The notes: generated from the sequence alone by a model not told the origin. A stretch of 22,476 bases of DNA from OMSK01 sp902492995 (GCA_902492995.1 CABUNR010000022.1:1-22476), one strand, 5' to 3'; positions 5,792-13,897 are shown, counted from the first letter of the stretch. Made by a program: numbers and translations.

Positions 5792-7360
5792 ATGAGCTCA
5801 ACAAAAAAACAAATAAGGAAGTATGGCACATATGTTGAGAAAAAAGTCATAAACGATAAAAAAAGAAAAATAGTAATTAGTATAAGAAATTTAATGGAAG
5901 AAGAAAAATATTCTTTAGCTTTTATAAATATAGAAAATTATATTAGTGATTATGGTTATGATTGTTATATTATTCATGAATTAGGAAAATATTATGAAAT
6001 ACAAAATGAATATAACAAAGCTAAAGAATATTTTAATAAAAATGTTTTAAATAATTGTCAAAATATGTACTATTCATTATATGAAATTGCTAAAATACAA
6101 AAAATAGAAGGTAATAATGAAGAAGCAATAAAGAATTTAATTAAAATAATTAATTCTAAACATAAAGATAAAAGTCATGCTTACTTAGAATTAGCAAAAA
6201 ATTATATGGAATTAGAAAAATATAAAGAAGCAGAACAAATATTAAAAGATATAATAGAAAAATTTGATAATCCAATAATAAAAACAGGTGCATATGAATT
6301 TTATATAGAAACATTACTTGAAAATAAAAAAATAGATGAAGTAGAAAAAATAATAAATGAAATGCCTATTAAAATAGATTTAGAATATACAAAAGCAATT
6401 ATAGAAACACAAAAAGGTAATTTAAAAGAAGCAAAAAATATTTATACAAACATTTTAAGAAATACAAAAAAAAATCATAAAAAAGCAACATATAATCTGG
6501 CTAGAATAGAAATGCAGCTATATAATTTTGATTCAGCTATAAGTTTAACTGATGAACTTTTGAAGGAAAAAAAATATCGTTATACAGATTCATTAAGATT
6601 AAAAATTGAATGTCTTATTAAAAGTGGTGCATATAGTGAAGCTTATTTAGCTATAAATAAACTAGTTAGTATAAGTAATAGTTATATAGATTTTGCAAAC
6701 TTCTATTATGCTAAAATAGAATTTTATAAAGGAAATTATGATGAAGCATTAAACTTATTTAAAATAATAAAAAAAGATAATATAATAATAAAAAGAGAAG
6801 CTATTTTTAAAGAAATTTGTATATATATAAAACAAAATAAATATAATGAAGTATGGGAAAAATATGAAGAATTAAAAAAATATGATTATACTAAAAAATT
6901 TGAAAATGAATATGGATTAATAGAAATATATTTAGGAAAAAAATTGCATAAAAAAATTAATGTAAAAAAAGAAAGATATGTAGAAAAGCAAATGCTAAAT
7001 TATAGTTATAATAGAGCAATAAAACATATAGAAAAACATTTAGAAGATGATACTAAAAAAGATAATCATACAAAATTTAATGATAATATTGATATTAAAA
7101 AAATGTATTCATATGCAGTAGCAAACCTATCAGAAGAGACATATTCATCAAATAATATATGTGATTCATATATATTAAAATATGAAGGTGTAGGTATAGA
7201 TGAATCAGGCGTTTTAGATTATATTAAAGTAATAACACTTCCAAACAGTAAAAAAATAATTACAATATATCCATTTAATAACTATAAAGAAAAAAATAAA
7301 AAATCTAAAATAAAAGTTATGTCAAGAATTGACAAATTTAAACATAAATATAATATGTAA
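5792..7360 (+). CDS. TPR-repeat protein with distinct C-terminal domain
   Basis: 522 aa, cytoplasmic, no signal or membrane segment. Residues ~20-400 are a long helical TPR solenoid (recurring A-x-x-x-Y/L...K-Y-x-E-A units, for example YKEAEQILKDII and YDEALNLFKIIK), a protein-protein scaffold. The last ~115 residues differ: an HxxxH pair (H412, H416 in IKHIEKHL), then predicted strands and LDYIKVI, ending IITIYPF (T491, Y493). That order resembles BECR-fold ribonuclease domains of polymorphic toxins, a tentative reading. The start ATG has TAGGTGGTGAT upstream. It is cotranscribed with rnc; a terminator follows at 7365. Function unknown. Confidence 0.8.
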   Translation: MSSTKKQIRKYGTYVEKKVINDKKRKIVISIRNLMEEEKYSLAFINIENYISDYGYDCYIIHELGKYYEIQNEYNKAKEYFNKNVLNNCQNMYYSLYEIAKIQKIEGNNEEAIKNLIKIINSKHKDKSHAYLELAKNYMELEKYKEAEQILKDIIEKFDNPIIKTGAYEFYIETLLENKKIDEVEKIINEMPIKIDLEYTKAIIETQKGNLKEAKNIYTNILRNTKKNHKKATYNLARIEMQLYNFDSAISLTDELLKEKKYRYTDSLRLKIECLIKSGAYSEAYLAINKLVSISNSYIDFANFYYAKIEFYKGNYDEALNLFKIIKKDNIIIKREAIFKEICIYIKQNKYNEVWEKYEELKKYDYTKKFENEYGLIEIYLGKKLHKKINVKKERYVEKQMLNYSYNRAIKHIEKHLEDDTKKDNHTKFNDNIDIKKMYSYAVANLSEETYSSNNICDSYILKYEGVGIDESGVLDYIKVITLPNSKKIITIYPFNNYKEKNKKSKIKVMSRIDKFKHKYNM

Positions 7361-7364
7361 AATT

Positions 7365-7394
7365 AAAATGATAATAAATACTATCATTTTTTTT
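7365..7394 (+). terminator. Terminator of the rnc-TPR unit
   Basis: AAAATGATA (7365-7373) pairs with TATCATTTT (7382-7390), followed by T to 7394. Confidence 0.85.
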
Positions 7395-7401
7395 ATATAT
7401 T

Positions 7402-7410
7402 TGATATAAT
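7402..7410 (+). promoter_or_regulatory. Extended -10 promoter of the rlmN operon
   Basis: TGATATAAT: TG at 7402-7403 one base before TATAAT 7405-7410. No clear -35. The start site would fall on the GGTGAT ribosome-binding site (7417-7422). Confidence 0.65.
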
Positions 7411-7425
7411 TGTTATGGTGATTAT

Positions 7426-8451
7426 ATGAAAAACATATATGATTACACATTAGAAGATTTAGAAAATTATTTTTATAGTATAGGCGAAAAAAAATTTAAA
7501 GCAACACAAGTATTTGAATGGCTATATAAAAAAAGAGTAAAAGACTTTGATTCAATGAGTAATATTAAAATTGGTACAATAAATAAATTAAAAGAAGACT
7601 TTTATTTTGGTAAAATAGAAATAATAAAAGAACAAAAAGATAAAGATGTATATAAATTTTTATTTAGTTTAGAAGATAAAAATAAAGTAGAAGCAGTACT
7701 AATGTTTCATGATTATGGTAACAGTTTATGTGTATCAACTCAAGTAGGATGCAATATGGCATGCTCATTTTGTGAAAGTGGAAGATTAAAAAAAGTTAGA
7801 GATTTACTTACATCAGAAATGGTAATGCAAATACTAAAAATAGAAGAAAAGCTAAACCTTAGAATATCACATGTTGTATTAATGGGAATAGGTGAACCTT
7901 TTGATAATTATGATAATGTAATAAAATTTATTAAAATAATAAATTCAGGAAAAGGAATAGATATAGGTGCAAGACATATTACAGTATCAACAAGTGGAGT
8001 AGTACCTAAGATAGAAAAATTTATTTCAGATGGTAATCAAGTAAATTTAGCTGTATCGCTTCATGCACCAAATAATGAAATAAGAAATAAAATAATGAAA
8101 ATTAATAAAGCATATCCTATAGAAGATCTAATAAAAGTTTTAAAAAAATATATAAAAATAACAAATAGAAGAGTGACATTTGAATACATATTACTAGATA
8201 ATGTAAATGATAGTACCGAGTGTGCTATAGAACTTTCTAATTTGCTTAAGAAAATGAATTGTTACGTAAATTTAATTCCCTATAATGAAACAAGTCATAT
8301 AGAATATAAAAAAAGTAGTAAAGAAAAAATAATGAAGTTTTATGATACACTTAAAAAAAATAATATTAATGTCACAATAAGAAAAGAATTTGGAAGTAAA
8401 GTAGATGCCGCATGCGGACAACTTAGAGCTAATTATAAGGAGGAGATTTAA
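7426..8451 (+). CDS. rlmN: Dual-specificity 23S rRNA/tRNA adenine-C2 methyltransferase RlmN
   Basis: Radical-SAM enzyme methylating C2 of A2503 in 23S rRNA and A37 of some tRNAs. The CxxxCxxC cluster motif is GCNMACSFC (C109, C113, C116). The second, methyl-carrying cysteine near the C-terminus is C330 in DAACGQL. Other landmarks: FEWLYKKR near the N-terminus, LMGIGEPFDN, and LAVSLHAPNNEIRNKIM. Length 341 aa is close to the family norm. It opens the operon rlmN-prpC-prkC-rsgA-rpe, the classic Bacillus order; its stop codon shares one base with the prpC ATG. Confidence 0.97.
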   Translation: MKNIYDYTLEDLENYFYSIGEKKFKATQVFEWLYKKRVKDFDSMSNIKIGTINKLKEDFYFGKIEIIKEQKDKDVYKFLFSLEDKNKVEAVLMFHDYGNSLCVSTQVGCNMACSFCESGRLKKVRDLLTSEMVMQILKIEEKLNLRISHVVLMGIGEPFDNYDNVIKFIKIINSGKGIDIGARHITVSTSGVVPKIEKFISDGNQVNLAVSLHAPNNEIRNKIMKINKAYPIEDLIKVLKKYIKITNRRVTFEYILLDNVNDSTECAIELSNLLKKMNCYVNLIPYNETSHIEYKKSSKEKIMKFYDTLKKNNINVTIRKEFGSKVDAACGQLRANYKEEI

Positions 8452-9197
8452 TGAATTATTACTACCTAACAGATACTGGCAAAATGCGTGATCATAACGA
8501 AGATAATGTAATAATAGTAAAAAATAGTAGTGGTGAAGTATTAATGGCAGTTGCAGATGGAATGGGAGGACATTTATGTGGAGAAGTTGCATCATCAATT
8601 GCTATAAAGCATATTGCTGAAAGATTTAAAAAAATAAGCTCAATAGGTAATAAAACAGATGCAGAAAACTGGATTCAAATGGCAGTAAGTGAAATAAATG
8701 CCCTTATATATAAGTATACAGAAGAACACCCAGAAAGTATGGGAATGGGTACTACATTTGTATGTGCCATAGTAACAAATGAATTTTTACTTTATGGCAA
8801 TATAGGAGATTCATCAGGATTTGCTATAAAAGGTGATAAAATTCAAAAAATAACAAATGATCATACATTAGTTAATTTACTTGTTAAATCAGGAGAATTA
8901 ACAGAAGAAGAAGCGGTAAATCATCCTAAAAAAAATGTTTTATTAAAAGCACTTGGAGCAACAAAAGCTGTAGATATGGATATATTTGATGTAGAAACTG
9001 ATGTAGATGGCGTTTTATTATGTAGTGATGGAATGACAAATATGCTAGATAAAGAACAAATAATAAGTGTTTTAAGAGAAAAAACAAGTATTGAAGAAAG
9101 ATTACAAAAATTAATATATAAATGTAATAACAGAGGTGGAACTGATAATATATCAGTTGCTTATTTAGAAAAAGGAGTTGAAAAAAATGATAATTAG
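8451..9197 (+). CDS. prpC: PP2C-type Ser/Thr protein phosphatase PrpC/Stp
   Basis: Mn/Mg-dependent phosphatase that reverses PrkC phosphorylation. Metal-binding motifs are all present: TDTGKMRDHNEDN at the N-terminus, AVADGMGGH (about residues 42-50), GNIGDSSGF in the middle, LLCSDGMTNML, and the terminal RGGTDNISV. Length 248 aa matches B. subtilis PrpC. AAGGAGG inside the rlmN end is its ribosome-binding site. Its 3' end overlaps prkC by 11 bases, so phosphatase and kinase are translationally coupled, as in other Gram-positive bacteria. Confidence 0.96.
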   Translation: MNYYYLTDTGKMRDHNEDNVIIVKNSSGEVLMAVADGMGGHLCGEVASSIAIKHIAERFKKISSIGNKTDAENWIQMAVSEINALIYKYTEEHPESMGMGTTFVCAIVTNEFLLYGNIGDSSGFAIKGDKIQKITNDHTLVNLLVKSGELTEEEAVNHPKKNVLLKALGATKAVDMDIFDVETDVDGVLLCSDGMTNMLDKEQIISVLREKTSIEERLQKLIYKCNNRGGTDNISVAYLEKGVEKNDN

Positions 9198-10983
9198 AGG
9201 TCAAAAAATAAATGATCGTTATGAAATAATTAGAAATATTGGTGAAGGTGGAATGGCAAATGTATATCTTGCCTATGACACCATTTTAAATAGAAAAGTT
9301 GCTGTTAAAATACTTAGAGGAGATTTAGCAACTGATGAAAAATTTGTAAGAAAATTTCAAAGAGAAGCGAGTGCCGCTAGTAACCTAGATCATCCAAATA
9401 TTGTTGGAATATATGATGTAGGAGAGGATGATGGAAATTACTTTATAGTAATGGAATATATTGAGGGGCAAACTTTAAAAAGCTTAATTAAAAGAAGAGG
9501 CGCTCTAACGCTTCCAGAAGTTATCGATATTATGATGCAACTTACAAGTGGAATAGAACATGCCCATGAAAAAGGAATAATACATAGAGATATAAAACCT
9601 CAAAATGTTTTAATATTAGATGATGGACTTGTTAAAATAGCTGATTTTGGTATAGCACAAGCTTTAAATAGTAATGAACTTACTCAAACTAATTCAGTAA
9701 TGGGTTCAGTTCATTATCTTCCGCCAGAACAAGCAAATGGAACAGGTTCAACATATAAATCAGATATATATTCACTTGGTATATTAATGTTTGAATTATT
9801 AATTGGAAAAGTTCCATTTAAGGGTGAAAATGCTGTAGAAATAGCTATAAAACAAATGAAAGATCCAATACCTAGTGTTTGTGAAATTAATAGTGATATT
9901 CCACAATCTGTAGAAAATATCATTTTAAAAGCAACTGCAAAAAATCCTAAAAATAGATATGATACTGTAGAAGATATGAAATATGATATAAAAACATGCT
10001 TAGATGATGATAGAAAAAATGAACCAAAATACATATTTCCTTATCCAGAATTTGAAAAAGATGAAGAAGTAAGTACAAGAACTCGTACTAGAAAAAATGA
10101 AAATATAGAAGAAAAAGAAGAAAAAAAGGAAGAAATAAAAGAAGAAAAAAAGAGTAATAAAAAGATTTTAATTACATGTATTATTTTAACTCTTTTAGTA
10201 GCAGTTATCTTATTCTTTATAGTATTATATCCAAAAGTTACATCTCCAAAAACTGTTGAAATACCTGATGTTTCTAATATGAGTATAAAAGATGCAACAG
10301 ATAAATTAGAAAAAATAGGACTTAAAGTAAGTACAGAAGATAAAGAAGATTATAGTGAAGATATAAAAGAAGGTAATGTTATAAAAACAAGCCCTAGAGC
10401 AGGAAAATCAATTAAAGAAGGAGCAAGTATTACTTTAGTTGTATCACTAGGTCAAGAAGGATTTGAAATAGAAAATTATGTTGGACAAAATTATTTAACA
10501 GTAAAAGCAATACTTGAAGGTAAAAAAATAACTGTTGAAACAGAAGAAGAAGAACATACAAAAGATGAAACAAATATAAAAGAAAATATTATTTTAAAAC
10601 AAGATTTAGAAGAAGGAAAAAAATTAGTTCCTGGCGATAAAATAGTATTTACAATACCTAAATTTATTGTAAATTACCCTGATTTTGTAAATGAAGTTTA
10701 TAAACTTGAAGAAGTAGAAAAATTCTGTAAAGAAAATGGAATAACTTTAGTTAAAAAAGAAAAAGAGTCAACAACAGATAAAGATGGAACAATAATATAT
10801 CAAAGTAGAAAAGCAGGAACTAAAGTAGTAAGTGGAACAACTCTTACAATAACTGTATCAAAAACACCAACTGTAACAAAAGAACCAGAAAATACTAAAG
10901 ATAATAAAACAACTACAACAACAACTAGTCCAACAAATGAAAACACACAAACTAGTACTAATGAAACAAATAAACAGGAGTAA
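9187..10983 (+). CDS. prkC: PASTA-domain Ser/Thr protein kinase PrkC/StkP
   Basis: Membrane kinase that senses muropeptides or cell-wall state. Kinase domain ~10-272: glycine loop GEGGMANVY, K41 in VAVKIL, HRDIKPQN (D135), DFG (D153) and an activation loop LTQTNSVMGSVHYLPPEQ. After an acidic/Lys-rich linker, one transmembrane segment lies at ~326-350. Three extracellular PASTA repeats follow (~357-570; for example VEIPDVSNMS, TSPRAGKSIKEG, YQSRKAGTKVVSG), then a Thr/Asn-rich tail. Start choice: the frame reaches TTG 9178, which abuts the AAAGGAG site; ATG 9187 has proper spacing. Length 598 aa versus 648 in B. subtilis. Confidence 0.96.
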   Translation: MIIRGQKINDRYEIIRNIGEGGMANVYLAYDTILNRKVAVKILRGDLATDEKFVRKFQREASAASNLDHPNIVGIYDVGEDDGNYFIVMEYIEGQTLKSLIKRRGALTLPEVIDIMMQLTSGIEHAHEKGIIHRDIKPQNVLILDDGLVKIADFGIAQALNSNELTQTNSVMGSVHYLPPEQANGTGSTYKSDIYSLGILMFELLIGKVPFKGENAVEIAIKQMKDPIPSVCEINSDIPQSVENIILKATAKNPKNRYDTVEDMKYDIKTCLDDDRKNEPKYIFPYPEFEKDEEVSTRTRTRKNENIEEKEEKKEEIKEEKKSNKKILITCIILTLLVAVILFFIVLYPKVTSPKTVEIPDVSNMSIKDATDKLEKIGLKVSTEDKEDYSEDIKEGNVIKTSPRAGKSIKEGASITLVVSLGQEGFEIENYVGQNYLTVKAILEGKKITVETEEEEHTKDETNIKENIILKQDLEEGKKLVPGDKIVFTIPKFIVNYPDFVNEVYKLEEVEKFCKENGITLVKKEKESTTDKDGTIIYQSRKAGTKVVSGTTLTITVSKTPTVTKEPENTKDNKTTTTTTSPTNENTQTSTNETNKQE

Positions 10984-10984
10984 T

Positions 10985-11818
10985 ATGCAAGGTAGAATAA
11001 TAAAATTAATAAGTAATGATTATACTGTTTTAAGTAATAATAAAACTTATATATGTAAAAGTAGAGGCTTATTTAGAAATAAAAATATAAAACCATTAGT
11101 TGGTGATTTGGTTAGTTTCGATGAAAAAAATAACTATATTTTAGACATATTACCTAGAACTAATAGTTTACTAAGACCTCCAGTATCTAATATAGATCAA
11201 GCAATCATAGTATCGAATGTAAAACCAACATTCGATACTAATTTATTAGATAAACTATTATGTATTATAGAATTTAATAATGTAAAACCACTTATTTGCT
11301 TTACAAAATTAGATCTATTAAATAAAGAAGAATTAACTAATATTAATAAATACATAAATTATTATAAAAAAATAGGTTATCAAGTATTTACAAACGATGA
11401 AATAGATAAAATTAAACTAATATTTAAAGATAAAATAACTGTTTTAACAGGTCAAACAGGAGCAGGAAAATCAACACTTATAAATAAACTGGATAGTAGT
11501 TTTAATATAAAAACTGGAGAAATATCTAAAGCACTTGGTAGAGGACGCCATACAACTAGACATGTTGAATTGCATAAATTATATGATGGCTTAGTAGCTG
11601 ATACACCAGGATTTTCTCTTGTTGATTTTAACGGAATGACTAAAGAAGATATAAGAGATAATTTTATAGAATTTAATAATTATAAAGAAAAATGCAAATT
11701 TAGAGATTGCATCCATAAAAATGAAAAAATATGTGAAATAAAAAATAAAGTAGAAGATAATGAAATATTAAAATCTAGGTATGATAATTATTTAAATTTT
11801 ATAGGGAGGAATTTATGA
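10985..11818 (+). CDS. rsgA: Ribosome small-subunit GTPase RsgA
   Basis: Circularly permuted GTPase acting in late 30S maturation. An N-terminal OB domain precedes the permuted G motifs: TKLD (G4), then GQTGAGKST (G1, P loop), then DTPGF (G3). The C-terminal zinc-binding motif is CKFRDCIHKNEKIC. Start ATG 10985 lies two bases after the prkC stop with CAGGAG upstream; an in-frame ATG at 10937 inside prkC lacks a ribosome-binding site and would add a non-homologous tail. Length 277 aa is usual. The stop TGA overlaps the rpe ATG (ATGA). Confidence 0.96.
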   Translation: MQGRIIKLISNDYTVLSNNKTYICKSRGLFRNKNIKPLVGDLVSFDEKNNYILDILPRTNSLLRPPVSNIDQAIIVSNVKPTFDTNLLDKLLCIIEFNNVKPLICFTKLDLLNKEELTNINKYINYYKKIGYQVFTNDEIDKIKLIFKDKITVLTGQTGAGKSTLINKLDSSFNIKTGEISKALGRGRHTTRHVELHKLYDGLVADTPGFSLVDFNGMTKEDIRDNFIEFNNYKEKCKFRDCIHKNEKICEIKNKVEDNEILKSRYDNYLNFIGRNL

Positions 11819-12432
11819 TATCAGTATCAATTTTAGGAATAAAAGAAAATAAAATAAATAATTATAAAAAAATAGATAATACATCATGTGATCTTATCCA
11901 TTTAGATGTAATGGATGGACAATTTGTAGAAAATAAAATAGATTTTGATTTTAATTATAATTTTAATAAAAAAATTGATATTCATTTAATGGTTAATAAT
12001 GTTAAAGAATATGTTGAAAAATATAAAATATTAAACCCATCATATATAACATTTCATATAGAAACAGGTAACACTGACGAATTAATAAAAATAATAAAAG
12101 AAAATAATATAAAAGTTGGAATATCAATAAAACCAAATACTGACATAAATATTTTAAATAAATATTTACCATATATAGATTTAGTACTTGTGATGAGTGT
12201 TGAACCAGGTAAGGGAGGACAAAAATTTATTGAAAATTCTACCAATAGAATAAAATATTTAAAAAAATTAAGAGAAGAAAATAATTATAATTATTTAATA
12301 GAAGTAGATGGTGGAATAAATATTGATACAATTGATTTAGTAAGTGATGCCGATATTAAAGTTGTAGGTAGTTATATAACCAATAGTGATAACTACGAGG
12401 AAAAAATAGTAAAATTAAAAAAATCTGAATAA
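11815..12432 (+). CDS. rpe: Ribulose-phosphate 3-epimerase
   Basis: TIM-barrel enzyme of the pentose phosphate pathway interconverting ribulose-5-P and xylulose-5-P. Catalytic and metal motifs: HLDVMDGQFV, DIHLMV, VLVMSVEPGKGGQKF and EVDGGIN. Length 205 aa is a little short of the usual ~215, the loss lying in loops. Start ATG with AGGGAGG upstream, overlapping rsgA by four bases. It is the last gene of the rlmN operon; the next Bacillus gene, thiN, is absent here. The terminator overlaps its stop codon. Confidence 0.94.
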   Translation: MISVSILGIKENKINNYKKIDNTSCDLIHLDVMDGQFVENKIDFDFNYNFNKKIDIHLMVNNVKEYVEKYKILNPSYITFHIETGNTDELIKIIKENNIKVGISIKPNTDINILNKYLPYIDLVLVMSVEPGKGGQKFIENSTNRIKYLKKLREENNYNYLIEVDGGINIDTIDLVSDADIKVVGSYITNSDNYEEKIVKLKKSE

Positions 12433-12443
12433 GATTTTTTTTT
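12417..12443. terminator. Bidirectional terminator of rpe and of the minus-strand spore patch
   Basis: AAAAAATCT pairs with AGATTTTTT around GAATA. A and T tracts on both sides allow use by rpe (+) and by the sspI-side transcript (-). Confidence 0.8.
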
Positions 12444-12459
12444 AAAACCCATTATAGAA

Positions 12460-12746
12460 TTATAAATTTCTAACTACAGGGTTTCTTGAATCACATAAAG
12501 AGTGTGATTTAATTTTTCTTAATATTTTATGTTTTCTTTTTTCATAATAAGGTATTAAAGAGGATTCTTCAATATAAAATGTTTCATTTTTTGATGTTGA
12601 TAATGTAATTGTTGATGACATTTTATGATTAACTTTAAATAAATTCCATAAATTTTCAATATTATCTATTTGAACGTAAATACACCACTACCCATATCAT
12701 GATAAAAATGTCTAACATTATCTATAAAAATTTTATCTGTATTCAT
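12460..12746 (-). pseudogene. Frameshifted hypothetical gene, ~95 codons
   Basis: On the minus strand, ATG 12746 opens MNTDKIFIDNVRHFYHDMG and continues SGVFTF to a TAG at 12668-12666. Shifting by one base near 12675-12680 continues coherently as VQIDNIENLWNLFKVNHKM and on to RNPVVRNL, stop TAA 12462-12460. Codon choice is uniform across both halves, so one ancestral gene with a single-base indel (or a sequencing error) is the simplest reading. No classic slippery heptamer is present at the join. Family unknown. It lies immediately downstream of sspI on the same strand, with no terminator between, so it may have been a cotranscribed spore gene. Its ribosome-binding site is weak. Confidence 0.55.
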
Positions 12747-12800
12747 AAATAATCAAAATTTTCTTTCGAATATATTTAGTTATAAATTAAAATAACGATT

Positions 12801-13007
12801 TTATAGATTATTCATTAATATGTTTAAAATATCATCCTTTATTTGATCAGTACAATTATTCCATAAAACTTCAAAAAAAACACCTAATCCTGGAAGGATT
12901 ATCTCATCATTAGAATTAATAGAAGAATTGATTGAATTTTCAATCTCATTCATATCAGCTTTCTTAAAATTATCTCTAATATGTTTTCTAATATCAATTT
13001 TACTCAT
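12801..13007 (-). CDS. sspI: Small acid-soluble spore protein I (SspI family)
   Basis: Spore-core protein family. The diagnostic core ILPGLGVFFEVLW aligns with the LPGLGVLFEVIW core of Bacillus SspI, at the same position in a protein of nearly the same length (68 versus 71 aa). Start choice: ATG 13016 is adjacent to the GAAAGGA ribosome-binding site and too close; ATG 13007 has 9-nt spacing and gives MSKIDIRKHIRD. The upstream sequence carries a sigma-G-like promoter (see that entry). This is the clearest evidence in the window that the organism forms endospores. Confidence 0.9.
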   Translation of the reverse strand: MSKIDIRKHIRDNFKKADMNEIENSINSSINSNDEIILPGLGVFFEVLWNNCTDQIKDDILNILMNNL

Positions 13008-13027
13008 ATTACACATCCTTTCTTTTA

Positions 13028-13057
13028 TATTTTGTAAAAATTAAGATAAAATATTCA
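13028..13057 (-). promoter_or_regulatory. Sigma-G-like promoter of sspI
   Basis: On the minus strand: TGAATA (13057-13052), 17-nt spacer, CAAAATA (13034-13028). Compared with the B. subtilis sigma-G pattern (TGHATR, 17-18, CATWHTA) the -35 matches fully and the -10 differs at one base. No sigma-A box with correct spacing was found. Confidence 0.55.
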
Positions 13058-13081
13058 AAAGAAAAAAACTTTGTAATAATA

Positions 13082-13110
13082 TTGATAAAAAATAAAAATT
13101 ATAGTATATT
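13082..13110 (+). promoter_or_regulatory. Promoter of the coiled-coil gene
   Basis: TTGATA (13082-13087), 17-nt spacer, TATATT (13105-13110): a sigma-A type promoter divergent from the sspI promoter. Confidence 0.7.
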
Positions 13111-13135
13111 ATTAATAGAGTAAAAGAGGGATTTT

Positions 13136-13501
13136 ATGGATAAAGACGTCGATATTATAGAAATAGAAGATAATGATATATTTGAAGAAACTTATGATTT
13201 GTTAAATAATCAATTAGACAGAATAGATACATTAAATAAAAAATTAGAAGAATTTGAAATATTAAAAATGAAATATGAATCATTAGAAAAAACACATAAA
13301 AAACAAGAAGAAAAATATAAAACTAAAATAGAAACACTAGAAAAAGAAATAAAAAGTATAAAAAGAAAAGATATAGAAAAAGAGAAAAAAATCGTTATGT
13401 TAAAAACTTTACTCGAAATAATATTAAAAAAATATGGAATAGAAAGTATATCAAGAATTACAAGGCTAAATAAAGAACAAATAGAAAAATACTTAAAATA
13501 A
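13136..13501 (+). CDS. Hypothetical coiled-coil protein with possible C-terminal helix-turn-helix
   Basis: 121 aa, no signal or membrane segment. An acidic N-terminus (DKDVDIIEIEDND) leads into a long Lys/Glu coiled coil (~25-90). The C-terminal ~25 residues (YGIESISRITRLNKEQIEKYL) have the spacing of a small helix-turn-helix of the 'GLS-EEI-L' kind seen in transposases and anti-sigma-type proteins; this is a shape match only. Good AGAGGG ribosome-binding site before ATG 13136. A single-gene unit divergent from sspI and ending at its own terminator. Confidence 0.75.
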   Translation: MDKDVDIIEIEDNDIFEETYDLLNNQLDRIDTLNKKLEEFEILKMKYESLEKTHKKQEEKYKTKIETLEKEIKSIKRKDIEKEKKIVMLKTLLEIILKKYGIESISRITRLNKEQIEKYLK

Positions 13502-13526
13502 AAATGGTTTAATAACCATTTTTTTT
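13501..13526. terminator. Terminator between convergent genes
   Basis: AAAATGGTT (13501-13509) pairs with AACCATTTT (13514-13522), loop TAAT, then T to 13526. A/T flanks on both sides; the opposing gene's stop is at 13527-13525. Confidence 0.85.
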
Positions 13527-13821
13527 ACATCATTTGATAATTAGAACTACTATATTTATTGTTAGATAAATTACTATTATAAGCATTTTCTAAATTAGAA
13601 ATTCTTCTATCTAAATTATTTATTTCTTGTTCAATATTATTTAATTGTTGTTCAATGTTATTTGTTGTATTATTAGTACTTGATGTCGTTGTAGAAATAC
13701 TAGGATAATTCATCATGGGCATTCCCATATTTGGCATACCCATTTGTGGTACCATATTTACTCCTTGATAAGGTGGGTATATTGGATATGGCATCATACA
13801 ATTTCTGTCATCTTTTTTCAT
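13525..13821 (-). CDS. Met/Tyr/Pro-rich protein with coiled coil, possible spore coat component
   Basis: 98 aa. The N-terminal ~45 residues are rich in Met, Pro, Tyr and Gly (MMPYPIYPPYQG, then MGMPNMGMPMMNYP); a Ser/Thr/Asn linker follows, then a heptad segment NNIEQQLNNIEQEINNLDRRI and a Ser/Asn/Tyr tail. Composition resembles small spore coat or exosporium proteins of Firmicutes, and it lies in the same patch as sspI, hence the suggestion; no specific family is recognised. Start choice: GTG 13827 is too near the AGAAGGAG site; ATG 13821 has 8-nt spacing. No export signal is visible, which fits mother-cell coat assembly. Confidence 0.7.
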   Translation of the reverse strand: MKKDDRNCMMPYPIYPPYQGVNMVPQMGMPNMGMPMMNYPSISTTTSSTNNTTNNIEQQLNNIEQEINNLDRRISNLENAYNSNLSNNKYSSSNYQMM

Positions 13822-13897
13822 AAACACACTCCTTCTAATTAAATATATGATAATAATAAAAAAAATTACATCAATTTATTTATTAAAAAAATAAACA

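Noticed and set aside
9178..9186. TTG start for prkC, adding MKK
   Set aside because: It touches the Shine-Dalgarno directly; ATG 9187 has normal spacing and gives the family-like start.
8272..9204. Minus-strand open frames inside rlmN and prpC
   Set aside because: They run antisense to clearly conserved genes, have low-complexity hydrophobic translations and no ribosome-binding sites.
10937..10984. Longer rsgA start within prkC
   Set aside because: No ribosome-binding site and the extra 16 residues do not fit the RsgA OB domain; ATG 10985 has one.
12441..12486. AAACCC...GGGTTT inverted repeat as a minus-strand terminator
   Set aside because: The loop is ~28 nt and no T tract follows on that strand; the adjacent bidirectional hairpin at 12417-12443 serves better.
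12660..12685. Programmed -1 frameshift in the gene behind sspI
   Set aside because: No X-XXY-YYZ slippery heptamer and no clear downstream stem; indel or sequence error is simpler.
13838..13880. Sigma-E or sigma-K promoter for the coat-like gene (CATATATT at 13849-13842)
   Set aside because: The -10-like element has mismatches and no -35 element of either type was found at the right distance.
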